Of a stretch of 10,006 nt of DNA, positions 1-6,507 are shown in pieces. Under the pieces are notes generated by a model, which had not been told where the DNA came from, made no database searches, and was given only the letters and a program-made list of their open reading frames with translations. Where the stretch lies: the NCBI GenBank assembly GCA_964557845.1, contig CAZLBV010000059.1, positions 1-10,006 on the forward strand, written 5' to 3'. The stretch comes from CAZLBV01 sp964557845. GTDB lineage: Bacteria; Acidobacteriota; Aminicenantia; Aminicenantales; Aminicenantaceae. Made by a program: the position numbers and the translations under genes. How positions within the stretch are numbered: position 1 is the stretch's first letter; each line of letters starts with the position of its first letter.

Positions 1-2856
1 AAAATGCACCGGGATATGCCAGGTTTCGGGATTATCTTTTAACTTTTCCATTACAGTCCATCCATCGATTCCCGGTAATGTAATATCCAGGATTATCGCA
101 CTGGGTTTGAATTGGTTGGCCATAACCAGTCCCTGTTCTCCATCTTCTGCGATCAGACATTTGAATTCATGTTCATGGGCCAGGTCATAGAGGATTTTTG
201 CGAACTTCATGTCATCTTCTATAATCAGAATAGATTTATCCCGGGAAGATATGTTTTTTCTATCATCTATGAGATAAATGTCTGCCGGAGAGGTTATCTG
301 TTCAAATTCAGCTTCTGGTTTTCCTGGGGATAAATATAAGGATGAGATTTCTTCATTTGATTTGAGGTTAGAAGAGGCTGGTGAAAAGATTTCGGATTGA
401 GTTTCTTTGATGGGATTGTGTTCTTCGGGGAGATATAAAGTGAATGTACTCCCTATCCCGACTTCGCTTTCGAGCTGGATTTCTCCCCCGAGAAGTTTTG
501 CCAATTCCCGAGAGATGGATAATCCCAGCCCGGTTCCTCCATATTTCCGGCTGGTGGAACCGTCCTCTTGTTGGAAAGCTTCGAAAATTATTTTCTGTTT
601 TTCTTTGGCAATACCTTTGCCGGTATCAGCCACAGAGATGGCAATGGTTTTATCTGGATCGAGACCGCTTTTTGTCAGGTCTATGCCTTTTCTGGGACGG
701 TGTATAGTGATGGTGATCCCGCCCTTTTCTGTGAATTTGACGGCATTGGAAATAAAATTCTTGATGATCTGATCCAGCCTCTGCTGATCTGAAGAGATGC
801 TTTCACACAGATCATCATCGGTTTTAACCCCAAAAGAAAGTTTTTTGTCCTGAGCCAGATGTTCAAAATTTCTTTTGATGCTTTTAGCTAAGCTTTTCAA
901 ATTGATCTTTTCAATATTTAGTTCGATCTTACCTGATTCTACCTTGGATAAATCCAAAATTTCGTTGATCAATTCCAGGAGGTCGGTTCCCGCTGAATGA
1001 ATGGTATGGACATATTCTTTTTGTTTTTCTGTCAGATTTTTGTTTTTGTTCTCCCCCAGAAGTTTGGATAGAATCAATAAACTGTTCAGCGGTGTGCGCA
1101 GCTCATGAGACATATTGGATAGAAATTCTGACTTGTATTTACTGGTCAATTCCAGATCTTTAGCCTTTTCTTCCAGTTTGATCTTAGTGTTTTCCAGATC
1201 TGTGTTCTTTAGTCGGATTTCCTCTTTTTGTTTTTCTAATGTCTGAGTTTTTTCTTCCAGCTCCTCGTTGGTCTGCTGAAGCTCTTCCTGCTGAATTTGG
1301 AGTTTCGCCTCTGAGTCTTTCAGGATCTTTGCCTGTTCTTCCAGTTCTTCATTGATCTGCCGTAGTTCTTCTTGCTGGCTCTGGAGTTCCTCTGCCTGCT
1401 GCTGAGTTTTATCCAAAAGTTCTTTCATCTGAACCCGGGATTGAGCCGAGGCAAAACCTATAGCCACGTTTTCGGTCACCTCATTAAGGAAGTCCATATG
1501 TCTTTTGGAAAATTTATCCAGTGATCCCAATTCGATGATCCCTTTAACCTCTCCTTCATAAATAAAAGGATAGACCAGGATATTTTTGGGAGGGGTGTTT
1601 CCCAGGGCAGAATTGATATGAATATAATCATCAGGCACATCAGTAAGCAGGATCGGCTGTTTTTCCAAGGCAGCCTGACCGACGATCCCTTCTCCCATTT
1701 TGAAATGATTGGATATGTTCTTCCGGGTAGTGAAGGCAAAGCTGCCTACTTGGCTGAAGACCTGTTCATCCTTGCTTCCATTGGACAAATAAACAGCGCC
1801 TATCTGGGCATTCAAATATTTCGCCAGATAACTGATAACGTTTTGTGCCAGCTGTAGGGGATCCTGGATGCCCCGCATTTTATTGTTCAGTTCGGTTTGT
1901 CCAGTTTTTGACCAGTTGTTTGCTTCGATCTCTTTAGAATTGCTCGATAGATTAGATTTCATGATCGAAAGAGCATTGCCAAGAGTATCTTCTTTACTCC
2001 TGATGGTTATCGGGACATCGTAATCTCCGTTTCCTATAGCGCTGGCCGCGTGGGCCAGTTCTTTATTTGATTCGATCAAAGTCTCGAAAACATCGGATAA
2101 TTCACCTATCTCATCCTCACTTTGGATATTGATTTTTAAGTCACTGTTTCCCTTAGCCAATTCTTGTGCCAATTTAACCAATTCATTAAGCGGTTTGGTC
2201 GTAGATCGTATCAGTAATAAAGAGGCCCATCCCAGTAAGGAAATACAGATTAGGGCGATCCCTATATTCACCAGAATAGAAATGTTTTGATTCCTTTCTG
2301 TGATAGAAAAGGCCTCTAAAATATTTTTTTTCCTTTGTTCTATTGAAGATTCCAGTCTATTGATAAGTGAATTATACTGGGAGGTCATGGATTCTATTTT
2401 GGCGGTTAGATCATCTGTAAAAGTCCCTTCGATCATTTGTTGAGAGACTTGTCTGGCTATAGGATAATAAGCTAAAAAAATATTTTCCAATTCATCCAGA
2501 TCAGCAATAGCTGAAGGTATCCTCTCTTTACTTGAATTTGTGGTTGCTAGAAAGGAATCTCTGAAGGAATCATTCTCAGCCAACTTGTCTAAGTCTTCAC
2601 TTTGAACTGCATTTTGAAATCCGGATTGGACATTGGTTAGGATTTCTTTAAGACCCCAATTTGTTTCCAGGGTGGGATAGTAGATCTCCTCAATATTTGA
2701 AACCAGCGATTTATTTTTTGTCCCCAGGAACCAGGAAACAAACAGAATCACAAAGAGTGCAATGATCGCCAAAATAGGTAAAGTTATGATCTTATACCGG
2801 AAACGCATGTTGATGAATTTATTCACCAGAACTCCCTTTTTCTTTTCTTTCTTCAT
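1..2856 (-). CDS. Membrane-bound hybrid sensor histidine kinase (HAMP-GAF-coiled coil-HisKA-HATPase_c-REC), C-terminus cut by window edge
   Basis: The minus-strand frame stays open from ATG at 2856 to position 1 (952 codons). Order seen: basic N-terminus; TM1 about residues 22-45; a helical extracytoplasmic sensor region about 46-190, resembling a four-helix-bundle receptor domain; TM2 about 193-216; HAMP about 217-270 with a second HAMP-like segment to about 306; GAF about 340-470; a long Glu/Gln-rich coiled coil about 475-575; HisKA with the motif SHELRTPLN and phospho-acceptor His584; HATPase_c with N-box Asn704, DTGKGI (Asp744) and GGTGLGLS (about 771-778). A linker leads to a receiver with acidic residues E880-D882 and phospho-acceptor Asp924 in LDITLPGIDGW. 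The window ends at HIPVHF, so the receiver's conserved Lys and any further modules lie outside. The start is supported by AGGAG about 8 nt upstream. The family autophosphorylates on His and passes phosphate to the attached receiver. The signal sensed is unknown. Confidence 0.93.
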   Translation of the reverse strand, partial: MKKEKKKGVLVNKFINMRFRYKIITLPILAIIALFVILFVSWFLGTKNKSLVSNIEEIYYPTLETNWGLKEILTNVQSGFQNAVQSEDLDKLAENDSFRDSFLATTNSSKERIPSAIADLDELENIFLAYYPIARQVSQQMIEGTFTDDLTAKIESMTSQYNSLINRLESSIEQRKKNILEAFSITERNQNISILVNIGIALICISLLGWASLLLIRSTTKPLNELVKLAQELAKGNSDLKINIQSEDEIGELSDVFETLIESNKELAHAASAIGNGDYDVPITIRSKEDTLGNALSIMKSNLSSNSKEIEANNWSKTGQTELNNKMRGIQDPLQLAQNVISYLAKYLNAQIGAVYLSNGSKDEQVFSQVGSFAFTTRKNISNHFKMGEGIVGQAALEKQPILLTDVPDDYIHINSALGNTPPKNILVYPFIYEGEVKGIIELGSLDKFSKRHMDFLNEVTENVAIGFASAQSRVQMKELLDKTQQQAEELQSQQEELRQINEELEEQAKILKDSEAKLQIQQEELQQTNEELEEKTQTLEKQKEEIRLKNTDLENTKIKLEEKAKDLELTSKYKSEFLSNMSHELRTPLNSLLILSKLLGENKNKNLTEKQKEYVHTIHSAGTDLLELINEILDLSKVESGKIELNIEKINLKSLAKSIKRNFEHLAQDKKLSFGVKTDDDLCESISSDQQRLDQIIKNFISNAVKFTEKGGITITIHRPRKGIDLTKSGLDPDKTIAISVADTGKGIAKEKQKIIFEAFQQEDGSTSRKYGGTGLGLSISRELAKLLGGEIQLESEVGIGSTFTLYLPEEHNPIKETQSEIFSPASSNLKSNEEISSLYLSPGKPEAEFEQITSPADIYLIDDRKNISSRDKSILIIEDDMKFAKILYDLAHEHEFKCLIAEDGEQGLVMANQFKPSAIILDITLPGIDGWTVMEKLKDNPETWHIPVHF
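1219..1386 (-). repeat. Two tandem 28-residue (84-bp) coiled-coil repeats inside the hybrid kinase
   Basis: Residues 491-518 and 519-546 of the kinase are near copies: the first contains LQSQQEELRQINEELEE and the second LQIQQEELQQTNEELEE. The 28-residue period equals four heptads. The block lies between the GAF and HisKA domains, where a signalling helix carries input to the kinase core, so a duplication in heptad register would lengthen the helix without changing its phase. The coding bases differ at many third positions, so the duplication is not recent. Confidence 0.85.
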
Positions 2857-3053
2857 AGAAAAAACTCCTGTAAATATACGACAACCTTGTTTTCAAACAG
2901 GGGAAAAAACCATTTAGTCATTTTAACGGCCGATTTCTTTTAGTTTTTTGGCATCCAATTGGAAAGAACTATCCTTCCGTCTGCTGTTCGCTCGTCTTTG
3001 GGTATTTGTTCTCGGTTTAGAAGATTGGCTGAATTATATTTCCATATTTTTAA

Positions 3054-3088
3054 GATAAAGCACATCCCTTGTTTTCCAGTGCTCTATC
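3054..3088. other. Hairpin with 10-bp stem in the presumed kinase leader; terminator-like on the plus strand
   Basis: The arms at 3054-3063 and 3079-3088 pair around a 15-nt loop. Read as minus-strand RNA, GATAGAGCAC pairs with GTGCTTTATC over all ten positions, with one G-U wobble. Read as plus-strand RNA there is one A-C mismatch, but the stem is followed at once by a run of T, as in an intrinsic terminator. It could be a leader structure of the kinase mRNA or a terminator for an unrecognised plus-strand transcript. Confidence 0.4.
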
Positions 3089-3123
3089 CTTTTTTACTCC
3101 TCTATGTATTTAAATTAATCTTA

Positions 3124-3151
3124 ATTATAGAAAAACAATAAAAAGATTGAA
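3124..3151 (-). promoter_or_regulatory. Candidate sigma-70-type promoter for the hybrid kinase
   Basis: On the minus strand a perfect TATAAT (3129-3124) lies 16 nt downstream of TTCAAT (3151-3146), which matches the -35 consensus weakly (3 of 6). Transcription would begin near 3117 and give a leader of about 260 nt before the kinase ATG. That leader would include the hairpin at 3054-3088. The surroundings are AT-rich, so a chance -10 match is possible. Confidence 0.4.
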
Positions 3152-3178
3152 TCGCCTATTCCGGTGAAATTGAATTTC

Positions 3179-3200
3179 AGATGGGGGTGAGATGGGGGTG
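3179..3200. repeat. Perfect tandem 11-bp repeat
   Basis: Two exact, adjacent copies of AGATGGGGGTG (3179-3189 and 3190-3200). The G-rich unit stands out from the AT-rich surroundings. It lies about 30-50 bp upstream of the candidate kinase -35 element, where an activator could bind. A one-helical-turn (11-bp) spacing would suit tandem binding on one face of the DNA, but no known operator was recognised. Confidence 0.6.
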
Positions 3201-3273
3201 ATAAATCTATACTCCTTAATGAATTAATTTAGTAATAAAAAAAAACAGTGGGAAGGAATATGCAAAATAAGTT

Positions 3274-3291
3274 ATTTTTCCTGGGAAAAAT
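3274..3291. repeat. Perfect inverted repeat with A/T-rich arms
   Basis: The sequence atttttcc-tg-ggaaaaat is an 8-bp perfect inverted repeat around 2 nt. It lies about 160 bp beyond the cheY stop. The tiny loop and the lack of a following T-run on the minus strand make it a poor terminator, so a protein-binding site is as likely. Its role is unknown. Confidence 0.4.
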
Positions 3292-3453
3292 CTCCGTTTT
3301 TTCAGAAACATGTGTCAAAACTCGATCAAGCTGGCATCACCCCTTAAATGGGTTTTAGAAAAAATAAGGCTTTTTTTGTAGGAGAATGGCTTACAAATAA
3401 TCTCGGCTGTTAAGGAATTTTTTATTGTGCGATCAGGAGTTATTATTTTCGAG

Positions 3454-3840
3454 CTAATTTTTTGTGTCTTTGGCTTCGGGATGAAGGCAGTCCTCAATAG
3501 CTGATATGATACGTTCATTTTCAAAAGGTTTAAGGATAAAATCACAGGCTCCGGCATCAATGACTTCTTTTAAGGCATTCCTCTGATCGATCACAGAGAT
3601 CATTATAACCTTGGCATCTTTGTCATGGTCTAAAATGTTTTTTAAAGCTTGAATTCCATTGACTTGGGGCATGACAATATCCATGGTAACCAGATCCGGT
3701 TTTAGCTTTTTGTACAGCTCCAGCGCTTCCTGGCCATTGGACGCCTCACCTACAACATCATAACCGTTGATTATGAGAATATTTTTTAAGATCCGTCGCA
3801 TGATTGAGGCATCATCTACGATAAGAATTCTTGCTTTCAT
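3454..3840 (-). CDS. cheY: CheY-type single-domain response regulator
   Basis: A 128-residue stand-alone receiver domain with no output domain. The signature residues are present: acidic pair Asp9-Asp10 (ILIVDD), phospho-acceptor Asp54 in VTMDIVMP, Ser82 in the switch position usually held by Thr/Ser (MISV), and Lys104 in FILKPF. The length is usual for CheY, and the sequence resembles the Thermotoga/Bacillus type. In the family, CheY phosphorylated by CheA binds the flagellar switch in the cytoplasm; in CheC/CheD systems CheY-P also binds CheC. It is the last gene of the cheD-cheC-cheY operon, 9 nt after cheC. Its AGAGGA ribosome binding site, 7 nt before the ATG, overlaps the cheC stop, suggesting coupled translation. 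The neighbours make a chemotaxis role likely, although single receivers can serve other pathways. The phosphodonor is not in the window. Confidence 0.92.
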   Translation of the reverse strand: MKARILIVDDASIMRRILKNILIINGYDVVGEASNGQEALELYKKLKPDLVTMDIVMPQVNGIQALKNILDHDKDAKVIMISVIDQRNALKEVIDAGACDFILKPFENERIISAIEDCLHPEAKDTKN

Positions 3841-3849
3841 TTTTTTCCT

Positions 3850-4434
3850 CTAAATTGGATTGTAAACCTGAAGAAAGCTTTGAGTGTGAGGAATAAGAAA
3901 CATCTCACATTCGATCTGGACTTTGACCACTAAGAATTTGGCTTGAACCAGCCAGACCGAATCTTCCTGTTCGGCGCCTTCAAAGATAAAGTTTGAAAAG
4001 ATCCCGCCTAGAAAATCGTTAAAGACAATTGGTACAGTAGGCATAACGGAGATATTAAAGTCTTTGGAAAACGAGTTGGAAATACATCCGGAGAGGATAT
4101 TGCCTACTTCCTGAATGGCACTTTCAGATACTGCATCTGATTTATTGGTAGTTCCCAATTTATTGCGCAGCATAAGGTCGGTTAAGGTCAAAGCATCCTT
4201 AGCGCTTACGACAAAAAGAAATTTACACCGGATATCTCCTCCTAGATCAAGCATGCATCCAATGACTTCCTTATCTCCTTCTGCCATCATTCTTTCTGTC
4301 GCCTGAGAAATATCCACAGCAGAAATGGATTCAAGTTCGATTCTTGACCCGGCTCTTAAAGTTTTTGATAAAACCTGAGACGCCCTGTCAATACTCTGTT
4401 TTACCACCATTTCAATGAATCTGTTTATTTCCAT
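3850..4434 (-). CDS. cheC: CheC-family CheY-P phosphatase with a single recognisable active site
   Basis: A 194-residue protein of the CheC/CheX/FliY family, soluble CheY-P phosphatases. The family active-site pattern [D/S]-X3-E-X2-N-X22-P is matched exactly by Ser105, Glu109, Asn112 and Pro135 in the second half. The matching segment near the N-terminus (residues 8-24) lacks the usual Glu and Asn: by eye, Met9 and Lys12 fall at those places, so the first site looks lost. B. subtilis CheC has two sites. A gene lying between cheD and cheY supports CheC over CheX, since in known systems CheC binds CheD and CheY-P strengthens that binding. The ATG is preceded by AAAAGGCGA at a usable distance. 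The cheD stop is 26 nt upstream. CheX, which also has one site, is the main alternative name. Confidence 0.87.
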   Translation of the reverse strand: MEINRFIEMVVKQSIDRASQVLSKTLRAGSRIELESISAVDISQATERMMAEGDKEVIGCMLDLGGDIRCKFLFVVSAKDALTLTDLMLRNKLGTTNKSDAVSESAIQEVGNILSGCISNSFSKDFNISVMPTVPIVFNDFLGGIFSNFIFEGAEQEDSVWLVQAKFLVVKVQIECEMFLIPHTQSFLQVYNPI

Positions 4435-4460
4435 TAATTTATCGCCTTTTTTCTATCTCA

Positions 4461-4949
4461 TTAAAACTGTTCTTCTTTTTGGCCGAAAACACGGCAGGTG
4501 ACGATTCCTGTAGAGATATCAAATTCTATCTTATAACCATGTTCACCGCCCACTTTTTCATTCAAAACCTGAATCCCATTAATTTTGAGGATCTCTTTTA
4601 CCTTGTCGGCATTTTTTTGGCCGATATCATAGGCTGCTTCGCTCTTCATCTTGGCACCGCCAAAAATTTTAGCTATCAGATCTGTACTCATTATGTTGTG
4701 CTCAGCCTTCATAACCTGGAGAATCTCCTTGATACCTGTATCTGCGTATTTCGATGGTTTCCCTGGTTTTTTATTTGGCGCTGAAGGAAGCATGATGTGG
4801 AGTAGTCCTCCGATTTTTTTAGTTTCATCGTATAAACAAATACCGACACAGCAACCCAGGACTGTTTCAATGATATGCCCATCGGTAGAGATTTTGTAAT
4901 CACCGACACCGACTGCAAGGGTATTGGTTCTAAATTTATGCTTGTCCAT
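4461..4949 (-). CDS. cheD: CheD, chemoreceptor glutamine deamidase
   Basis: A 162-residue protein of normal CheD length. It carries the family's core: VGVGDYKIS at the start, then LGCCVGICLYD with catalytic Cys34, and LLHIMLP with His51, exactly 17 residues after the Cys as in Thermotoga CheD. PSKYADTGI and AKIFGGA are further conserved blocks. CheD deamidates specific glutamines on methyl-accepting receptors, tuning their activity and readiness for methylation. In CheC-containing systems it also binds CheC, and CheY-P controls the balance. The residue before the catalytic Cys is usually Ser (LGSCVG) but is a second Cys here. The ATG is the only usable start in frame, because a stop lies 12 codons upstream with no ATG, GTG or TTG between. 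It has no Shine-Dalgarno sequence. First gene of the cheD-cheC-cheY operon. Confidence 0.93.
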   Translation of the reverse strand: MDKHKFRTNTLAVGVGDYKISTDGHIIETVLGCCVGICLYDETKKIGGLLHIMLPSAPNKKPGKPSKYADTGIKEILQVMKAEHNIMSTDLIAKIFGGAKMKSEAAYDIGQKNADKVKEILKINGIQVLNEKVGGEHGYKIEFDISTGIVTCRVFGQKEEQF

Positions 4950-4950
4950 G

Positions 4951-4977
4951 TTAATGAGGGATAGGATTTGCTCGCAT
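4951..4977 (-). other. Possible 8-codon leader ORF ending one base before cheD
   Basis: An ATG at 4977-4975 opens a frame reading MRANPIPH, and its TAA stop (4953-4951) is separated from the cheD ATG by one base. cheD has no ribosome binding site of its own, so translational coupling to this mini-ORF is possible. The mini-ORF also lacks a clear Shine-Dalgarno sequence, so it may be accidental. Confidence 0.25.
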
Positions 4978-5021
4978 AATTATTATTAGCTTTAACGGTT
5001 CATGAAAATTTCTCTTCCATA

Positions 5022-5050
5022 AACTTATTCATAAAAAATGGTGATGTCAA
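5022..5050 (-). promoter_or_regulatory. Candidate sigma-70-type promoter for the cheD-cheC-cheY operon
   Basis: On the minus strand a perfect TTGACA (5050-5045) is followed after 17 nt by TAAGTT (5027-5022), a partial -10 match (3 of 6). An A/T-rich tract directly upstream could act as an UP element. Transcription would start near 5015, leaving a leader of about 65 nt before cheD. No convincing sigma-28 (flagellar) promoter was seen. Confidence 0.45.
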
Positions 5051-5148
5051 ACTTTTTTTTAAATAGAAGTTTCCCCTTTAAACATATCCTTTTCCGTTTT
5101 CTGTTTCGTGATTCATAAGAATGGAAAATTTTCAGTTATTAAATACTA

Positions 5149-5177
5149 TTGATTCAAGCTTAGGGTTTTGTTAATCT
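5149..5177 (+). promoter_or_regulatory. Candidate promoter for the outer-membrane barrel gene
   Basis: TTGATT (5149-5154) and TAATCT (5172-5177) are 17 nt apart, and a TG one base before the -10 gives an extended -10 element. Transcription would begin near 5184, about 20 nt before the GTG start. The match is modest. Confidence 0.35.
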
Positions 5178-5203
5178 GAATAAATCCAATAAATAGAGAA
5201 AAA

Positions 5204-6322
5204 GTGAAAGCAAACTATATGCATTTTTGCCGGTTTCTTATTACAGGATTGGTCCTGATCTTACTCCAGGGAGAATTTGCCTTACTGGTGGGAGAGGAGA
5301 TCAAAGCAGAATTTGAAAAAAATAAAACCAATTGGTCGGTTTTGCCCTTTTTTTTCTATTCTCCTGAAACGAGTTTGGCTATTGGTGGAGGCGGAGGAAT
5401 TTTTTTCCGGCCCTTTGGCGCCGAGATATCTGATAGACCTTCCAGTTTTCGGTTTGTCGCCTATTATACCCTGAAGAAACAGTGGCAGTTTGAATTCGCT
5501 CCTGAGATATATTTTAAAGATGGTATTTATAGGGTCGAAGGAAATCTGTTCTTTAATAAATTTGTGGATAAATTTTATGGGATTGGAAATAATACACTTC
5601 TATCCGATGAGGAAAATTATACCTCAAAAAGCTTCAGGTACTTCATCCGGCTCTATCGAAAGATGATCGGCTATTTTTACCTGGCTGTCCAGCATGAATA
5701 TCATCATTACAGATTGACAGATAAAGAGGCGGGGAGTTTATTAGAATCCGGCCTTGTCTCCGGAAGTCTGCCAACTGATTTTTCCGGGATTTCTTTGTTT
5801 TCCTTCTGGGATTCAAGGGATAATATTTTGTTTCCAGAAAAAGGAAGCTTCTATGAAGCATCCGTAGGATTATTTCGGAAAGGATTTGGTTCTGATTTTG
5901 ATTGTATCATTTATAATCTTAATTTAAGGAAATATTTCCCGGTATTCACTTCCCGTATTTTGGCTCTGCAGCTATACTTACGTTTTATTGAAGGGGACTC
6001 TCCTTTTCAGTGGTATTCTTACTTTGGAGGAGAATCCTATATGAGGGGGTATTATAAAGGCCGGTACCGGGATAAACAAACAGCGTTCGTTCAAGTGGAA
6101 TATAGGACTTCTCTGTGGAAGCGGTTGGGGGCGGCGGTTTTTTGTGGGGTTGGCGAGGTTATGGAAAAATTAAGCGGTTTTTCGTTTGATCGGCTGCGGG
6201 CTTCTTGGGGGATTGGCCTGCGTTTTAAGCTTATTCCTGAGGAGCATCTTAATCTTCGGTTCGATTTGGGCTTTGGCCACGATATGTCGGGTTTTTATGT
6301 CACTGTCACTGAAGCCTTCTGA
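5204..6322 (+). CDS. BamA/TamA-family (Omp85, surface antigen D15-like) outer-membrane beta-barrel protein without POTRA domains
   Basis: A 372-residue protein. The N-terminus is a signal peptide: a few charged residues, then a hydrophobic core (LITGLVLILL), with export likely ending near residues 25-31. The rest is barrel-like, with alternating aromatic strands and Gly-rich turns. Hallmarks of the Omp85 C-terminal domain are FWDSRDNILFPEKGSF (about 201-216) and GGESYMRGYYKGRYRD (275-290), which contains the RGY form of the conserved RGF/RGY loop motif at 281-283. The chain ends in Phe, typical of barrel proteins recognised by BAM. Only about 20 residues separate the signal from the first strand, so no POTRA repeat fits and a full BamA role is unlikely. 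The substrate or function is unknown. The start could be GTG 5204 or ATG 5219, five codons on; both have weak ribosome binding sites and keep the signal peptide. It appears monocistronic. Confidence 0.85.
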   Translation: MKANYMHFCRFLITGLVLILLQGEFALLVGEEIKAEFEKNKTNWSVLPFFFYSPETSLAIGGGGGIFFRPFGAEISDRPSSFRFVAYYTLKKQWQFEFAPEIYFKDGIYRVEGNLFFNKFVDKFYGIGNNTLLSDEENYTSKSFRYFIRLYRKMIGYFYLAVQHEYHHYRLTDKEAGSLLESGLVSGSLPTDFSGISLFSFWDSRDNILFPEKGSFYEASVGLFRKGFGSDFDCIIYNLNLRKYFPVFTSRILALQLYLRFIEGDSPFQWYSYFGGESYMRGYYKGRYRDKQTAFVQVEYRTSLWKRLGAAVFCGVGEVMEKLSGFSFDRLRASWGIGLRFKLIPEEHLNLRFDLGFGHDMSGFYVTVTEAF

Positions 6323-6507
6323 TCCGGATTTCCGAATTATCAATAAAATAGGCCGATCCATATTTTGGATAATTTAAGTGAAAGAATTTAAGTTATTCTT
6401 TGATTACCTTATACATCCATCAACTTGGAATTATAAGTCATTCGAAAAAAACTATTAATACCGGCTCATCTAGAATATTCAAACAGAGTCCTTATTTTAT
6501 TATAGAT

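Larger units (their letters stand above)
2857..3453. other. 597-bp gap without a convincing gene, between cheY and the hybrid kinase
   Basis: AT-rich sequence between the cheY stop and the kinase start. It holds a candidate kinase promoter, a 10-bp-stem hairpin, a tandem 11-bp repeat and a short A/T-armed palindrome, each listed separately. A 10-bp palindrome, tccaattgga, lies at 2954-2963 and a 6-bp inverted repeat with a 3-nt loop at 3165-3179. No strong rho-independent terminator was found downstream of cheY. No open frame here has a good start and ribosome binding site. A 36-codon stop-to-stop stretch on the minus strand (2923-3033) looks protein-like and may be a remnant. Confidence 0.6.

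Noticed and set aside
2940..3065. Minus-strand 41-codon ORF starting MCFILKIWKY inside the gap
   Set aside because: The only purine-rich stretch is one base from the ATG and the start lies within the hairpin, so initiation is unlikely; no family resemblance was recognised.
2959..3141. Plus-strand 60-codon open frame with a hydrophobic C-terminus between cheY and the kinase
   Set aside because: It begins at TTG without a ribosome binding site, lies in AT-rich sequence that gives hydrophobic codons by chance, and overlaps the kinase leader.
3313..3318. Perfect minus-strand TTGACA downstream of cheY as a kinase promoter
   Set aside because: No acceptable -10 lies 16-18 nt downstream; the TATAAT at 3124-3129 is a better candidate.
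3315..3560. Minus-strand 81-codon frame overlapping the end of cheY
   Set aside because: It is an out-of-frame reading of cheY that runs on into the gap, and cheY's own frame carries all family residues.
4963..4996. Sigma-28-like flagellar promoter upstream of cheD (TAAAGCTA and GCGAGCAA)
   Set aside because: Only about half of the -10 consensus bases match, and it would place the start too close to cheD; the TTGACA element fits better.
6323..6371. Terminator after the outer-membrane barrel gene (short inverted repeats at 6331-6340 and 6356-6370)
   Set aside because: Stems of only four to five base pairs and no T-run follow, too weak to call.
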